From: Owenia fusiformis
Taxonomy: Eukaryota; Annelida; Polychaeta; Sabellida; Oweniidae
Direction of reading: 5' to 3'
NCBI GenBank assembly: GCA_903813345.2
Contig: CAIIXF020000011.1
Location: forward strand, 12,569,754 to 12,631,753
Length of the DNA: 62,000 bases
A model generated the notes under the pieces. The model was not told where the DNA came from and made no database searches. It worked only from the letters and a program-made list of their open reading frames with translations. This document shows positions 1-10,806 of the stretch, piece by piece (position 1 is the stretch's first letter; each line of letters starts with the position of its first letter). The position numbers and the translations under genes were made by a program.

Positions 1-97
1 AACGATAAGAGCAAGATCACTTAACTTAGATGACAGGAACTTCGTGATAAGGCTCATCTTTAAGGGAGTGGAGTCTAGGGGGCGACTTATTTTCCAG

Positions 98-972
98 TGG
101 GTTGTTCATCTTCCAGTGGGTTGCTCATCTTCCAGAGAGTTGCTCATCTTCCAGTGGGTTGCTCATCTTCCAGTGGGTGTATTTTCTTCCAGTTGTTTGC
201 TCATCTTTCAGCTGGTTGCTCTCCTCCCAGTTGGTTGCTCTTCTTTCAGTTGGTTGCTCTTCCTTCAGTTGGTTGCTCTTCTTTCAGGTGGTTGCTCTTC
301 TTTCAGTTGGTTGCTCTTCTTTCAGTTGGTTGCTCTTCGTCCAGTTGGTTGCTTTTCTTCCAGTTGGTTGCTCTTCTTCCAGTTAGTTAGGGTGTCATCT
401 TCCAGTGGGTTGTTCATCTTCCAGTGGGTTGTTCATCTTCCAGTCGGTTGTACATCTTCCAGTGGGTTGTTCATCTTCCAGTGGGTTGTTCATCTTCCAT
501 TCGGTTGTACATCTTCCAGTGGGTTGCTCATCTTCCATCGGGTTGCTCTTCTTCCATTTGGTTGCCCATCTTCCAGTGGGTTGTTCATCTTCCAGTGGGT
601 TGCTCATCTTCCAGTGAGTTGCTCATGTTCCAGTGGGTTCCTCATTTTCCAGTGGGTTGCTCATCTTCCAGCAGGTGTATTTTCTTCCAGTTGGTTGCTC
701 ATGTTTCAGCTGGTTGTTCTTCCAGTTGGTTGTTCTTCTTCCAGTGGGTTGTTCATCTTCCAGTGGGTTGTTCATCTTCCAGTGGGTTGTTCATCTTCCA
801 GTCGGTTGTACATCTTCCAGTGGGTTGTTCATTTTCCAGTGAGTTGCTCATCTTCCAGTGAGTTGCTTATCTTCCAGTGGGTTGCTCATCTTCCAGTGGG
901 TTGCTCATCTTCCAATGGGTTGCTCATCTTCCAGTGGATTGCTCATCTTCCAGTGGGTTGCTCATCTTCCAG
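98..972. repeat. 19-bp minisatellite array A1
   Basis: About 46 copies of a 19-mer, consensus tgggttgctcatcttccag or tgggttgttcatcttccag, with an inner block of ttggttgctcttctttcag. The plus strand is pyrimidine-rich. From 973 to 1168 the same 19-20 bp rhythm continues in degenerate form, which marks an older decaying edge. An odd variant (gttagttagggtg near 384) is private to this copy. Confidence 0.97.
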
Positions 973-1562
973 CGATTGAATTATCTTTGAGTGGGTGGAT
1001 CATCTTCTAGCAGTTGGATCATCTTCAAGGTTGCCATCTTCCACCAGATAGATCATCTTCAACTGGGACCTTGGCTTTTCAATGGGTGACTTGTCTTGCA
1101 GTGTGTGGCTTTCAGTTTGTGGCTCAGGTACTAGTGGGCTGATCACCTCCAAGCTAAAGGTAAATCTGTAATATAAGTACATATAAAATAGGAAGTCAGC
1201 AATGATTTAAATGTTGATTTGTTGTTACAATGCCAAAATGATTGAGCCACTTACTGAACAAGCGGAGGAGGGAATGCAAGAAATTTCCTTTTATTGATTC
1301 TAGTAAATAGCTCATGGCCTTTCACCCCTTCCGGCTCAAGATTTACATCATCAAATCAACTAACTGCCTTAACAGAAGTATCTCTGTAGAAGTGAATTGT
1401 GGTCTATATATTTTTAGAACATGAATTAAAATTATTTTTTTGAATATTGAATTACCCCCCACCCCCAAGCCCAATATAATGAATAGTTTTATTCATTTTT
1501 TGATATGTAAAGCCAACATACATATTATCTCCAAATTGGCTCTACACTATAGCTACCCTTAC

Positions 1563-1718
1563 CTGTGTGGTTGTAACATTCCTGTTGTTTCTTTAGTTGC
1601 ACACACCTATTAGTACAGGCAGTAGCAATATGCTTTGTAGATACATACACTGCAAACAGCTGACCCAAATCATTGATCCACTTCGAAAGACCACAACCAG
1701 GGTAGAAATTGTTATGAC
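1563..1718 (-). CDS. exon a, copy 1: first half of PAN-like repeat (156 bp, phase 1-1)
   Basis: On the minus strand a long T-rich tract ending tactttcag precedes 1718, and the exon ends at 1563 before a gtaagg donor. The frame entered in phase 1 is open throughout: HNNFYPGCGLSKW near the start and ACTNRCVQLKKQQECYNHT at the end, 51 whole codons plus split codons. The exon leaves in phase 1, so it can be repeated or skipped without breaking frame. Joined to exon b it gives cysteine spacing C-x3-C-x8-C-x6-C-x5-C, close to a PAN/Apple core, and the FYPGC start parallels FGFPNC of exon 2 at 57 kb. The WSC domain begins similarly and is an alternative. No transcript supports it here. This copy has Gln in CVQLKK. 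Confidence 0.5.
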
Positions 1719-1854
1719 CTGAAAGTACTTAAAAAAGAAAAAAAAAGTCAGCAATGATTTGACTTTTTTCCTTAAAAGAAACAAGTAAATATACCCATCT
1801 CACTGAAATGGCCATTTTTCAGATGTGAGTACATTTACATATAACTTTTAAGAG

Positions 1855-2010
1855 AATGCATGAACATGCAAAATGTCACCACTGGCCATTTGTTAAAGAT
1901 GCACTTGGTTACAGTAAGCCGAACACTAATTGATTACTGCCATCAAGAAGTTTCGTCCACCCATCAGTTTGAGAATATAACATTATGTCAACACTTCTGT
2001 AGTGACATAA
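1855..2010. repeat. dispersed short element in the spacer, also found in lectin intron 2
   Basis: The sequence shares acatgcaaaatgtcac, gccatttgtta and a terminal near-palindrome (tgtcaacac ... gtagtgaca, 1986-2007) with 60541-60655. The atgtcac at one end and gtgacat at the other are inverted, so a small non-autonomous transposon is possible. Copies in other units begin near 7223, 12407, 17889, 23275, 30892, 36091, 41373, 48545 and 53932. Confidence 0.4.
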
Positions 2011-2956
2011 AAATCAAATCATTGCCCAGTAAGTACAGTTTACTAAAAAACTATGAACAAAAATCATATCATTACTGAATAAATTTTCAAATTGTTACTT
2101 TAAAAGCTAGCATTATAGTATTCAAATGATCAAGACCAAATTGATAGAGCTAGAACTATTTTGTTGGTAAGTTTCCAAAGTCTCAGAATGAAAATTACCA
2201 AACACATGCAAACAGAACCACTGTTCCTTGTGTTGCAGCCAAGAACCTGCTTTGCTGGAAATACAAAAAAGATGCTGTAGTACTTGTTAATATTACAATT
2301 TAAATATATTGCAAAAATTCAAATCAATTAGGAGGGATGGAGTAAGGTACATGTATACATAGTAATACATCTTAACTAGGTAAAAAATACTGCTTCCAGC
2401 ACTGTATAGCTGATTCTTCTGGTCGGTGTATGATCCTGTGAAAAGAGAATTCATTTATTAGTAACTTCCGCATGCAACAGTAGTAGTTGTAGTTCAGGCA
2501 AGGAGCAGTCTTTAACCCTCTTCAAAACACCTGCAATGAGAAAATTATTTTACTGTCTACCTTAACTCCAAAGCATGCAAGGGATTATCATTTGCAAAAA
2601 AGTTGCCAAGTTGCCTTTATCAATCAGATTCTAGGTCGTAAATACCTAGATGGTTGATTGCTTATTGGACCAAAACATGGTCGCATTAACACTGACCTCA
2701 AAACAAGAAAAAAACAGTCAAATTGAAAAATTGATGATGATTTAATGAAACTTAAGATCATCTACCAACTCGCACCAAAAAAGAGAATGGTATCCGAAAA
2801 CTGAGACTAACATACGAAGGTATGTTAAATCTCAGGTGAAAATGAGTTTATAAAAAAAATATGAAGACAATATTTTCCAAATATAGCACACATTACTTCC
2901 ATTTTGATAAAACCAGGTGGATTCCATTATTCTTTCATGTCAGAACATAGAATCCG

Positions 2957-3987
2957 TTAGGAAGCTTTCAAGCCAACACACCTTAACAAAAGATCAAACA
3001 TTGGGTGACCATCCCCCCGCTCATGCTGTATGCTGTCCAGAGAGATTAAGAAGAATAACAAGAATGACATCCTCGGCCATGCATAATTAGGATACATCAC
3101 ATTAAAAAGATGAAATACAAGACCATACCACTGTCAATTCCCAATAGTATCTTTACTGTAACACTGATAAGCAATGTCTACCTACCTAAAGAGTACAAGG
3201 TAACATGTATCAACCCCAAGGCCATTCCGTACAGATCCAAGTGAACTCTTGCTGCGTCCTCACGAGATCTCTGGATCACACTATATCCGTCATAGCTAAC
3301 TACTAACATTACAATACGAGCAAGTAAAAATGAGTGGACCTTCACCAGAGCTCAACGATACCCCTCCAGAACGACCCAATGCATGCCGGCACCACAGCAT
3401 GCATTGAAGAAAGAAAATTCAGAATACCTCCTCCTGGTGGGTGCAAGACCCACCATTTTGACTCGCAAGTAAAGAATGCTTTCACCAGCCATCAGAATAT
3501 AGGCAAAACAAAGAACCAAGCTCAACAATAAGAATCCAACTTGGAAACTGTTGGTCGGGACTTACAAGGAATTGATACCGGAAACCCATGCATCTAGAGA
3601 TTGATAGACACTGATCATCAGAATCACGGTGGAGGTACTACGAGGAACATCAAACAGTATGACCAAGTAAACCAGAGCTCTCAATGCAATGGATCAGAAT
3701 GACCCATGCTCAACGATGCCATTCTTAGATATTCCTCAAAATCAATCGGGACAACATAAAACATGAACAGGGGAAGGCCTCCCAACACTTGATCAAGTGT
3801 TAAGACATGTTTAGCCATCCAGCCTCCTAGCAGATTCCAGGTTCCTTCACTCCAGAATAATGGGTCGGCCAACAAAATCCACCGGTTCAATCAAAATGGA
3901 AGGTGTCCCACTAACGAGAAAACCTGCCGCTCCTAAACCATAGATGGAAAACATGTCTAGCTGGTAGATGACCCCATATGGAATACC
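2957..3987 (-). pseudogene. possible decayed coding sequence in the unit spacer (membrane-protein-like frame)
   Basis: On the minus strand, 3693-3100 in one frame gives 195 codons broken by only three stops (3562-3564 TAA, 3352-3354 TGA, 3178-3180 TAG), each one C-to-T change from a sense codon. Other open segments lie on both sides in shifted frames: 3681-3890, about 3850-3987, and 2957-3100. The translations alternate hydrophobic stretches (LVYLVILFDVP, FLLLSLVLCFAYIL) with charged ones (IQRSREDAARVHLDLYG), as in a multipass membrane protein. I do not recognise a family. A T-rich strand can give this by chance, so confidence is low. Other copies: 8331-9361, 13509-14539, 18991-20021, 24377-25407, 31994-33024, 37193-38223, 42475-43505, 49647-50677, 55034-56064. 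Confidence 0.25.
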
Positions 3988-4111
3988 TAAGATAACCTAA
4001 CCAAATAACTAAGATAACTCGACAAGATTACTTAACTTAGGTGACAGGAACTTCGTGATAAGGCTCATCTTAAAGGGAGTGGAGTCTAGGGGGCGACTCA
4101 TTTTCCAATGC

Positions 4112-4849
4112 ATGGTTGCTCTTCTTCCAGTTGGTTGCTCTTCTTCCAGTTGGTTGCTCTTCTTCCAGTTGGTTGCTCTTCTTCCAGTTGGTTGCTCTTC
4201 TTCCACTTGATTGCTCTTCTTCCAGTTGGTTGCTCTTCTTCCAGTTGGTTGCTCTTCTTCCAGTTGGTTGCTCTCCTTTCAGTTGGTTGCTCTTCTTCCA
4301 GTTGGTTTCTCTTCTTCCAGTTGGTTGCTCTTCTTCCACTTGGTTGTTCTTCCACTTGGTTGCTCTTCTTCCACTTGGTTGCTCTTCTTCCACTTGGTTG
4401 CTCTTCTTCCAGTTGGTTGCTCTTCTTCCAGTTGGTTGCTCTTCTTCCAGTTGGTTGCTCTTCTTCCAGTTGGTTGCTCTTCTTCCAGTTGGTTGCTCTT
4501 CTTCCAGTTGGTTGCTCTTCTTCCAGTTGGTTGCTCTCCTTTCAGTTGGTTGCTCTTCTTCCAGTTGGTTGCTCTTCTTCCAGTTGGTTGCTCTTCTTCC
4601 AGTTGGTTGCTCTTCTTCCAGTTGGTTGCTCTTCTTCCAGTTTGTTGTTCTTATTCCAGTGGGTTGTTCATCTTCCAGTGGGTTGTTCACCTTCCAGTGG
4701 GTTGTTCATCTTCCAGTTGTTTGTTCATCTTCCAGTGGGTTGTTCATCTTCCAGTGAGTTGCTCATCTTCCAGTGAGTTGCTCATCTTCCAGTGGGTTGC
4801 TCATCTTCCAGCGGGTGAATTATCTTCCAGCGGTTGAATAATCTTTCAG
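4112..4849. repeat. 19-bp minisatellite array B1
   Basis: About 39 copies. Most are ttggttgctcttcttccag, more homogeneous than array A, with tgggttgttcatcttccag types only at the right end. One unit is 16 bp (ttggttgttcttccac, near 4345). The degenerate edge runs on to about 5027. It matches B11. Confidence 0.97.
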
Positions 4850-5068
4850 TGGGTGGATCATCATCTAGCAGTTGGATCATCTTCAAGGTTGCCATCTTCC
4901 ACCAGATAGATCATCTTCAACTGGGAACTTGGCTTTCCAATGGGGGACTTGTCTTGCAGTGTGTGGCTTCCAGTGTGTGGCTCAGGTACTAGTGGGCTGA
5001 TCACCTCCAAGCTAAAGGTAAATCTGGAAGAAATATTGTACATTAGGAAATAAAAATACTGTACTTAC

Positions 5069-5152
5069 TTGAACCCCACATCCTAGAGATAATCTTCCAT
5101 CCCGGGCAATGCTTCTTCAGTAACACACAGATATCACCAGAATAACAATATC
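5069..5152 (-). CDS. exon b, copy 1: second half of PAN-like repeat (84 bp, phase 1-1)
   Basis: The minus-strand acceptor is ctgtttctacatag and the donor is a consensus gtaagt. Entered in phase 1, the exon reads YCYSGDICVLLKKHCPGW then KIISRMWGS, with no stop. The codon formed at the a/b junction is Gly and at the b/a junction is Ser. Together with exon a this completes an 80-residue repeat. A better-looking pyrimidine-rich acceptor ends at 5256, but all three frames from it meet a stop before the donor, so I prefer the 84-bp form. Skipping exon b would also keep frame. Confidence 0.45.
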
Positions 5153-5451
5153 CTATGTAGAAACAGGCGTTGCAGGCAGATGGTGCATATTGAAGTTACT
5201 CTCATAAACTTGTAGGAAAGGACAGAAACTTATCTTCAGGGGAAGAGGAGTGCATCTGAAAGTAAATACAAAATAGAAAAAGTTAGGCAATGGTTTCAAT
5301 TTTCAATTTTTTCAAAAAATCCACCGGTTCAATCAAAATGGAAGGTATCCCACTAACGATAAGAGCAAGATCACTTAACTTAGATGACAGGAACTTCGTG
5401 ATAAGGCTCATCTTTAAGGGAGTGGAGTCTAGGGGGCGACTTATTTTCCAG

Positions 5452-6341
5452 TGGGTTGTTCATCTTCCAGTGGGTTGCTCATCTTCCAGAGAGTTGCTCA
5501 TCTTCCAGTGGGTTGCTCATCTTCCAGTGGGTGTATTTTCTTCCAGTTGTTTGCTCATCTTTCAGCTGGTTGCTCTCCTCCCAGTTGGTTGCTCTTCTTT
5601 CAGTTGGTTGCTCTTCCTTCAGTTGGTTGCTCTTCTTTCAGTTGGTTGCTCTTCTTTCAGTTGGTTGCTCTTCTTTCAGTTGGTTGCTCTTCTTCCAGTT
5701 GGTTGCTTTTCTTCCAGTTGGTTGCTCTTCTTCCAGTTAGTTGTTCATCTTCCAGTGGGTTGTTCATCTTCCAGTGGGTTGTTCATCTTCCAGTGGGTTG
5801 TTCATCTTCCAGTCGGTTGTACATCTTCCAGTGGGTTGTTCATCTTCCAGTGGGTTGTTCATCTTCCATTCGGTTGTACATCTTCCAGTGGGTTGCTCAT
5901 CTTCCATCGGGTTGCTCTTCTTCCATTTGGTTGCCCATCTTCCAGTGGGTTGTTCATCTTCCAGTGGGTTGCTCATCTTCCAGTGAGTTGCTCATGTTCC
6001 AGTGGGTTCCTCATTTTCCAGTGGGTTGCTCATCTTCCAGCAGGTGTATTTTCTTCCAGTTGGTTGCTCATGTTTCAGCTGGTTGTTCTTCCAGTTGGTT
6101 GTTCTTCTTCCAGTGGGTTGTTCATCTTCCAGTGGGTTGTTCATCTTCCAGTGGGTTGTTCATCTTCCAGTCGGTTGTACATCTTCCAGTGGGTTGTTCA
6201 TTTTCCAGTGAGTTGCTCATCTTCCAGTGAGTTGCTTATCTTCCAGTGGGTTGCTCATCTTCCAGTGGGTTGCTCATCTTCCAATGGGTTGCTCATCTTC
6301 CAGTGGATTGCTCATCTTCCAGTGGGTTGCTCATCTTCCAG
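5452..6341. repeat. 19-bp minisatellite array A2
   Basis: About 47 copies, with the same length and variant order as A11 (46774-47663). The degenerate edge continues to about 6537. Confidence 0.97.
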
Positions 6342-6931
6342 CGATTGAATTATCTTTGAGTGGGTGGATCATCTTCTAGCAGTTGGATCATCTTCAAGGT
6401 TGCCATCTTCCACCAGATAGATCATCTTCAACTGGGACCTTGGCTTTTCAATGGGTGACTTGTCTTGCAGTGTGTGGCTTTCAGTTTGTGGCTCAGGTAC
6501 TAGTGGGCTGATCACCTCCAAGCTAAAGGTAAATCTGTAATATAAGTACATATAAAATAGGAAGTCAGCAATGATTTAAATGTTGATTTGTTGTTACAAT
6601 GCCAAAATGATTGAGCCACTTACTGAACAAGCGGAGGAGGGAATGCAAGAAATTTCCTTTTATTGATTCTAGTAAATAGCTCATGGCCTTTCACCCCTTC
6701 CGGCTCAAGATTTACATCATCAAATCAACTAACTGCCTTAACAGAAGTATCTCTGTAGAAGTGAATTGTGGTCTATATATTTTTAGAACATGAATTAAAA
6801 TTATTTTTTTGAATATTGAATTACCCCCCACCCCCAAGCCCAATATAATGAATAGTTTTATTCATTTTTTGATATGTAAAGCCAACATACATATTATCTC
6901 CAAATTGGCTCTACACTATAGCTACCCTTAC

Positions 6932-7087
6932 CTGTGTGGTTGTAACATTCCTGTTGTTTCTTTAGTTCCACACACCTATTAGTACAGGCAGTAGCAATAT
7001 GCTTTGTAGATACATACACTGCAAACAGCTGACCCAAATCATTGATCCACTTCGAAAGACCACAACCAGGGTAGAAATTGTTATGAC
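6932..7087 (-). CDS. exon a, copy 2
   Basis: Same splice sites and open frame as copy 1. It differs by CAA to GAA, giving Glu in place of Gln (CVELKK). Downstream on the minus strand the next exon would be exon b at 5069-5152, across an intron of about 1.8 kb that contains array A2. Confidence 0.5.
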
Positions 7088-9485
7088 CTGAAAGTACTTA
7101 AAAAAGAAAAAAAAGTCAGCAATGATTTGACTTTTTTCCTTAAAAGAAACAAGTAAATATACCCATCTCACTGAAATGGCCATTTTTCAGATGTGAGTAC
7201 ATTTACATATAACTTTTAAGAGAATGCATGAACATGCAAAATGTCACCACTGGCCATTTGTTAAAGATGCACTTGGTTACAGTAAGCCGAACACTAATTG
7301 ATTACTGCCATCAAGAAGTTTCGTCCACCCATCAGTTTGAGAATATAACATTATGTCAACACTTCTGTAGTGACATAAAAATCAAATCATTGCCCAGTAA
7401 GTACAGTTTACTAAAAAACTATGAACAAAAATCATATCATTACTGAATAAATTTTCAAATTGTTACTTTAAAAGCTAGCATTATAGTATTCAAATGATCA
7501 AGACCAAATTGATAGAGCTACATGTAGAACTATTTTGTTGGTAAGTTTCCAAAGTCTCAGAATGAAAATTACCAAACACATGCAAACAGAACCACTGTTC
7601 CTTGTGTTGCAGCCAAGAACCTGCTTTGCTGGAAATACAAAAAAGATGCTGTAGTACTTGTTAATATTACAATTTAAATATATTGCAAAAATTCAAATCA
7701 ATTAGGAGGGATGGAGTAAGGTACATGTATACATAGTAATACATCTTAACTAGGTAAAAAATACTGCTTCCAGCACTGTATAGCTGATTCTTCTGGTCGG
7801 TGTATGATCCTGTGAAAAGAGAATTCATTTATTAGTAACTTCCGCATGCAACAGTAGTAGTTGTAGTTCAGGCAAGGAGCAGTCTTTAACCCTCTTCAAA
7901 ACACCTGCAATGAGAAAATTATTTTACTGTCTACCTTAACTCCAAAGCATGCAAGGGATTATCATTTGCAAAAAAGTTGCCAAGTTGCCTTTATCAATCA
8001 GATTCTAGGTCGTAAATACCTAGATGGTTGATTGCTTATTGGACCAAAACATGGTCGCATTAACACTGACCTCAAAACAAGAAAAAAACAGTCAAATTGA
8101 AAAATTGATGATGATTTAATGAAACTTAAGATCATCTACCAACTCGCACCAAAAAAGAGAATGGTATCCGAAAACTGAGACTAACATACGAAGGTATGTT
8201 AAATCTCAGGTGAAAATGAGTTTATAAAAAAAATATGAAGACAATATTTTCCAAATATAGCACACATTACTTCCATTTTGATAAAACCAGGTGGATTCCA
8301 TTATTCTTTCATGTCAGAACATAGAATCCGTTAGGAAGCTTTCAAGCCAACACACCTTAACAAAAGATCAAACATTGGGTGACCATCCCCCCGCTCATGC
8401 TGTATGCTGTCCAGAGAGATTAAGAAGAATAACAAGAATGACATCCTCGGCCATGCATAATTAGGATACATCACATTAAAAAGATGAAATACAAGACCAT
8501 ACCACTGTCAATTCCCAATAGTATCTTTACTGTAACACTGATAAGCAATGTCTACCTACCTAAAGAGTACAAGGTAACATGTATCAACCCCAAGGCCATT
8601 CCGTACAGATCCAAGTGAACTCTTGCTGCGTCCTCACGAGATCTCTGGATCACACTATATCCGTCATAGCTAACTACTAACATTACAATACGAGCAAGTA
8701 AAAATGAGTGGACCTTCACCAGAGCTCAACGATACCCCTCCAGAACGACCCAATGCATGCCGGCACCACAGCATGCATTGAAGAAAGAAAATTCAGAATA
8801 CCTCCTCCTGGTGGGTGCAAGACCCACCATTTTGACTCGCAAGTAAAGAATGCTTTCACCAGCCATCAGAATATAGGCAAAACAAAGAACCAAGCTCAAC
8901 AATAAGAATCCAACTTGGAAACTGTTGGTCGGGACTTACAAGGAATTGATACCTGAAACCCATGCATCTAGAGATTGATAGACACTGATCATCAGAATCA
9001 CGGTGGAGGTACTACGAGGAACATCAAACAGTATGACCAAGTAAACCAGAGCTCTCAATGCAATGGATCAGAATGACCCATGCTCAACGATGCCATTCTT
9101 AGATATTCCTCAAAATCAATCGGGACAACATAAAACATGAACAGGGGAAGGCCTCCCAACACTTGATCAAGTGTTAAGACATGTTTAGCCATCCAGCCTC
9201 CTAGCAGATTCCAGGTTCCTTCACTCCAGAATAATGGGTCGGCCAACAAAATCCACCGGTTCAATCAAAATGGAAGGTGTCCCACTAACGAGAAAACCTG
9301 CCGCTCCTAAACCATAGATGGAAAACATGTCTAGCTGGTAGATGACCCCATATGGAATACCTAAGATAACCTAACCAAATAACTAAGATAACTCAACAAG
9401 ATTACTTAACTTAGGTGACAGGAACTTCGTGATAAGGCTCATCTTAAAGGGAGTGGAGTCTAGGGGGCGACTCATTTTCCAATGC

Positions 9486-10204
9486 ATGGTTGCTCTTCTT
9501 CCAGTTCGTTGCTCTTCTTCCAGTTGGTTGCTCTTCTTCCAGTTGGTTGCTCTTCTTCCAGTTGGTTGCTCTTCTTCCAGTTGGTTGCTCTTCTTCAAGT
9601 TGGTTGCTCTTCTTCCAGTTGGTTGCTCTCCTTTCAGTTGGTTGCTCTTCTTCCAGTTGGTTGCTCTTCTTCCAGTTGGTTGCTCTTCTTCCACTTGGTT
9701 GTTCTTCCACTTGGTTGTTCTTCTTCCACTTGGTTGCTCTTCTTCCACTTGGTTGCTCTTCTTCCACTTGGTTGCTCTTCTTCCAGTTGGTTGCTCTTCT
9801 TCCAGTTGGTTGCTCTTCTTCCAGTTGGTTGCTCTTCTTCCAGTTGGTTGCTCTTCTTCCAGTTGGTTGCTCTTCTTCCAGTTGGTTGCTCTCCTTTCAG
9901 TTGGTTGCTATTCTTCCAGTTGGTTGCTCTTCTTCCAGTTGGTTGCTCTTCTTCCAGTTGGTTGCTCTTCTTCCAGTTGGTTGCTCTTCTTCCAGTTTGT
10001 TGTTCTTATTCCAGTGGGTTGTTCATCTTCCAGTGGGTTGTTCACCTTCCAGTGGGTTGTTCATCTTCCAGTTGTTTGTTCATCTTCCAGTGGGTTGTTC
10101 ATCTTCCAGTGAGTTGCTCATCTTCCAGTGAGTTGCTCATCTTCCAGTGGGTTGCTCATCTTCCAGCGGGTGAATTATCTTCCAGCGGTTGAATAATCTT
10201 TCAG
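9486..10204. repeat. 19-bp minisatellite array B2
   Basis: About 38 copies, including the 16-bp short unit near 9705 and a cttcaag variant near 9595. Confidence 0.97.
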
Positions 10205-10423
10205 TGGGTGGATCATCATCTAGCAGTTGGATCATCTTCAAGGTTGCCATCTTCCACCAGATAGATCATCTTCAACTGGGAACTTGGCTTTCCAATGGGG
10301 GACTTGTCTTGCAGTGTGTGGCTTCCAGTGTGTGGCTCAGGTACTAGTGGGCTGATCACCTCCAAGCTAAAGGTAAATCTGGAAGAAATATTGTACATTA
10401 GGAAATAAAAATACTGTACTTAC

Positions 10424-10507
10424 TTGAACCCCACATCCTAGAGATAATCTTCCATCCCGGGCAATGCTTCTTCAGTAACACACAGATATCACCAGAATAA
10501 CAATATC
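10424..10507 (-). CDS. exon b, copy 2
   Basis: Sequence, acceptor and donor match copy 1. It sits between array B2 and the left flank of array A3 and would follow exon a at 12116-12271. Confidence 0.45.
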
Positions 10508-10806
10508 CTATGTAGAAACAGGCGTTGCAGGCAGATGGTGCATATTGAAGTTACTCTCATAAACTTGTAGGAAAGGACAGAAACTTATCTTCAGGGGAAG
10601 AGGAGTGCATCTGAAAGTAAATACAAAATAGAAAAAGTTAGGCAATGGTTTCAATTTTCAATTTTTTCAAAAAATCCACCGGTTCAATCAAAATGGAAGG
10701 TATCCCACTAACGATAAGAGCAAGATCACTTAACTTAGATGACAGGAACTTCGTGATAAGGCTCATCTTTAAGGGAGTGGAGTCTAGGGGGCGACTTATT
10801 TTCCAG

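Larger units (their letters stand above)
1..5320. repeat. macrosatellite unit 1 (left edge outside window)
   Basis: Order in plus coordinates: end of left flank, array A1, degenerate edge, intron, exon a, spacer, array B1, degenerate edge, exon b. Stretches 1169-1562 and 1719-1850 show no gene and read as introns of the minus-strand gene. The part around 2200-2540 has pyrimidine tracts with AG on the minus strand (2257, 2442, 2531) but no convincing paired donors, so I call no exon there. Confidence 0.95.
5321..10675. repeat. macrosatellite unit 2 (5.36 kb, complete)
   Basis: Complete unit starting at the module boundary ccaccggttc. A private 6-bp insertion near 7519 creates the palindrome ctacatgtag. 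Otherwise it is nearly identical to unit 1. Confidence 0.95.

Noticed and set aside
98-972. CRISPR-like array
   Set aside because: The repeats are directly contiguous 19-mers with no spacers, in a eukaryotic context.
44-979. Long plus-strand frames (up to about 350 codons) with Leu/Phe/Cys/Ser repeats in every array A and B
   Set aside because: The 19-bp unit is open in all six frames, so these frames follow from the repeat itself. Most lack an ATG or splice context, lengths vary by whole 19-mers that are not multiples of 3, and no frame is favoured.
1000-1182. Conserved 60-codon minus-strand frame (TFSLEVISPLVPEP) beside every array, with an AG acceptor, as a terminal exon
   Set aside because: It is the degenerate edge of the 19-mer array. 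Its open frame needs phase 2 entry while the neighbouring exon candidates leave in phase 1; joined in phase 1 it gives only about six codons before a stop. It remains possible as a very short last exon.
1563-1718. Exon a as the start of a WSC domain
   Set aside because: The C-x25-C-x3-C spacing fits WSC too, but joining to exon b and comparison with exon 2 at 57 kb fit PAN/Apple better. It is kept as an alternative.
1860-2078. 72-codon plus-strand frame conserved in ten units
   Set aside because: It coincides with the dispersed short element that also occurs in the lectin intron, where this frame is not kept.
2190-2540. Extra minus-strand exons after acceptor-like sites at 2257, 2442 and 2531
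   Set aside because: The pyrimidine tracts are good, but no consensus donor follows in an open frame (gtaatt is the best), so I could not define exons.
3334-3531. 65-codon plus-strand frame conserved in ten units
   Set aside because: Copies are near-identical by recent amplification, so conservation is not evidence of selection. It is opposite the longer low-stop minus-strand frame and has no recognisable domain.
4070-4690. Minus-strand charged repeat protein (EEEQPTGRRATNWKKSNQL type) as a real low-complexity gene product
   Set aside because: Same periodicity argument. All three minus frames are equally open, and the frames end at different stops just after the array.
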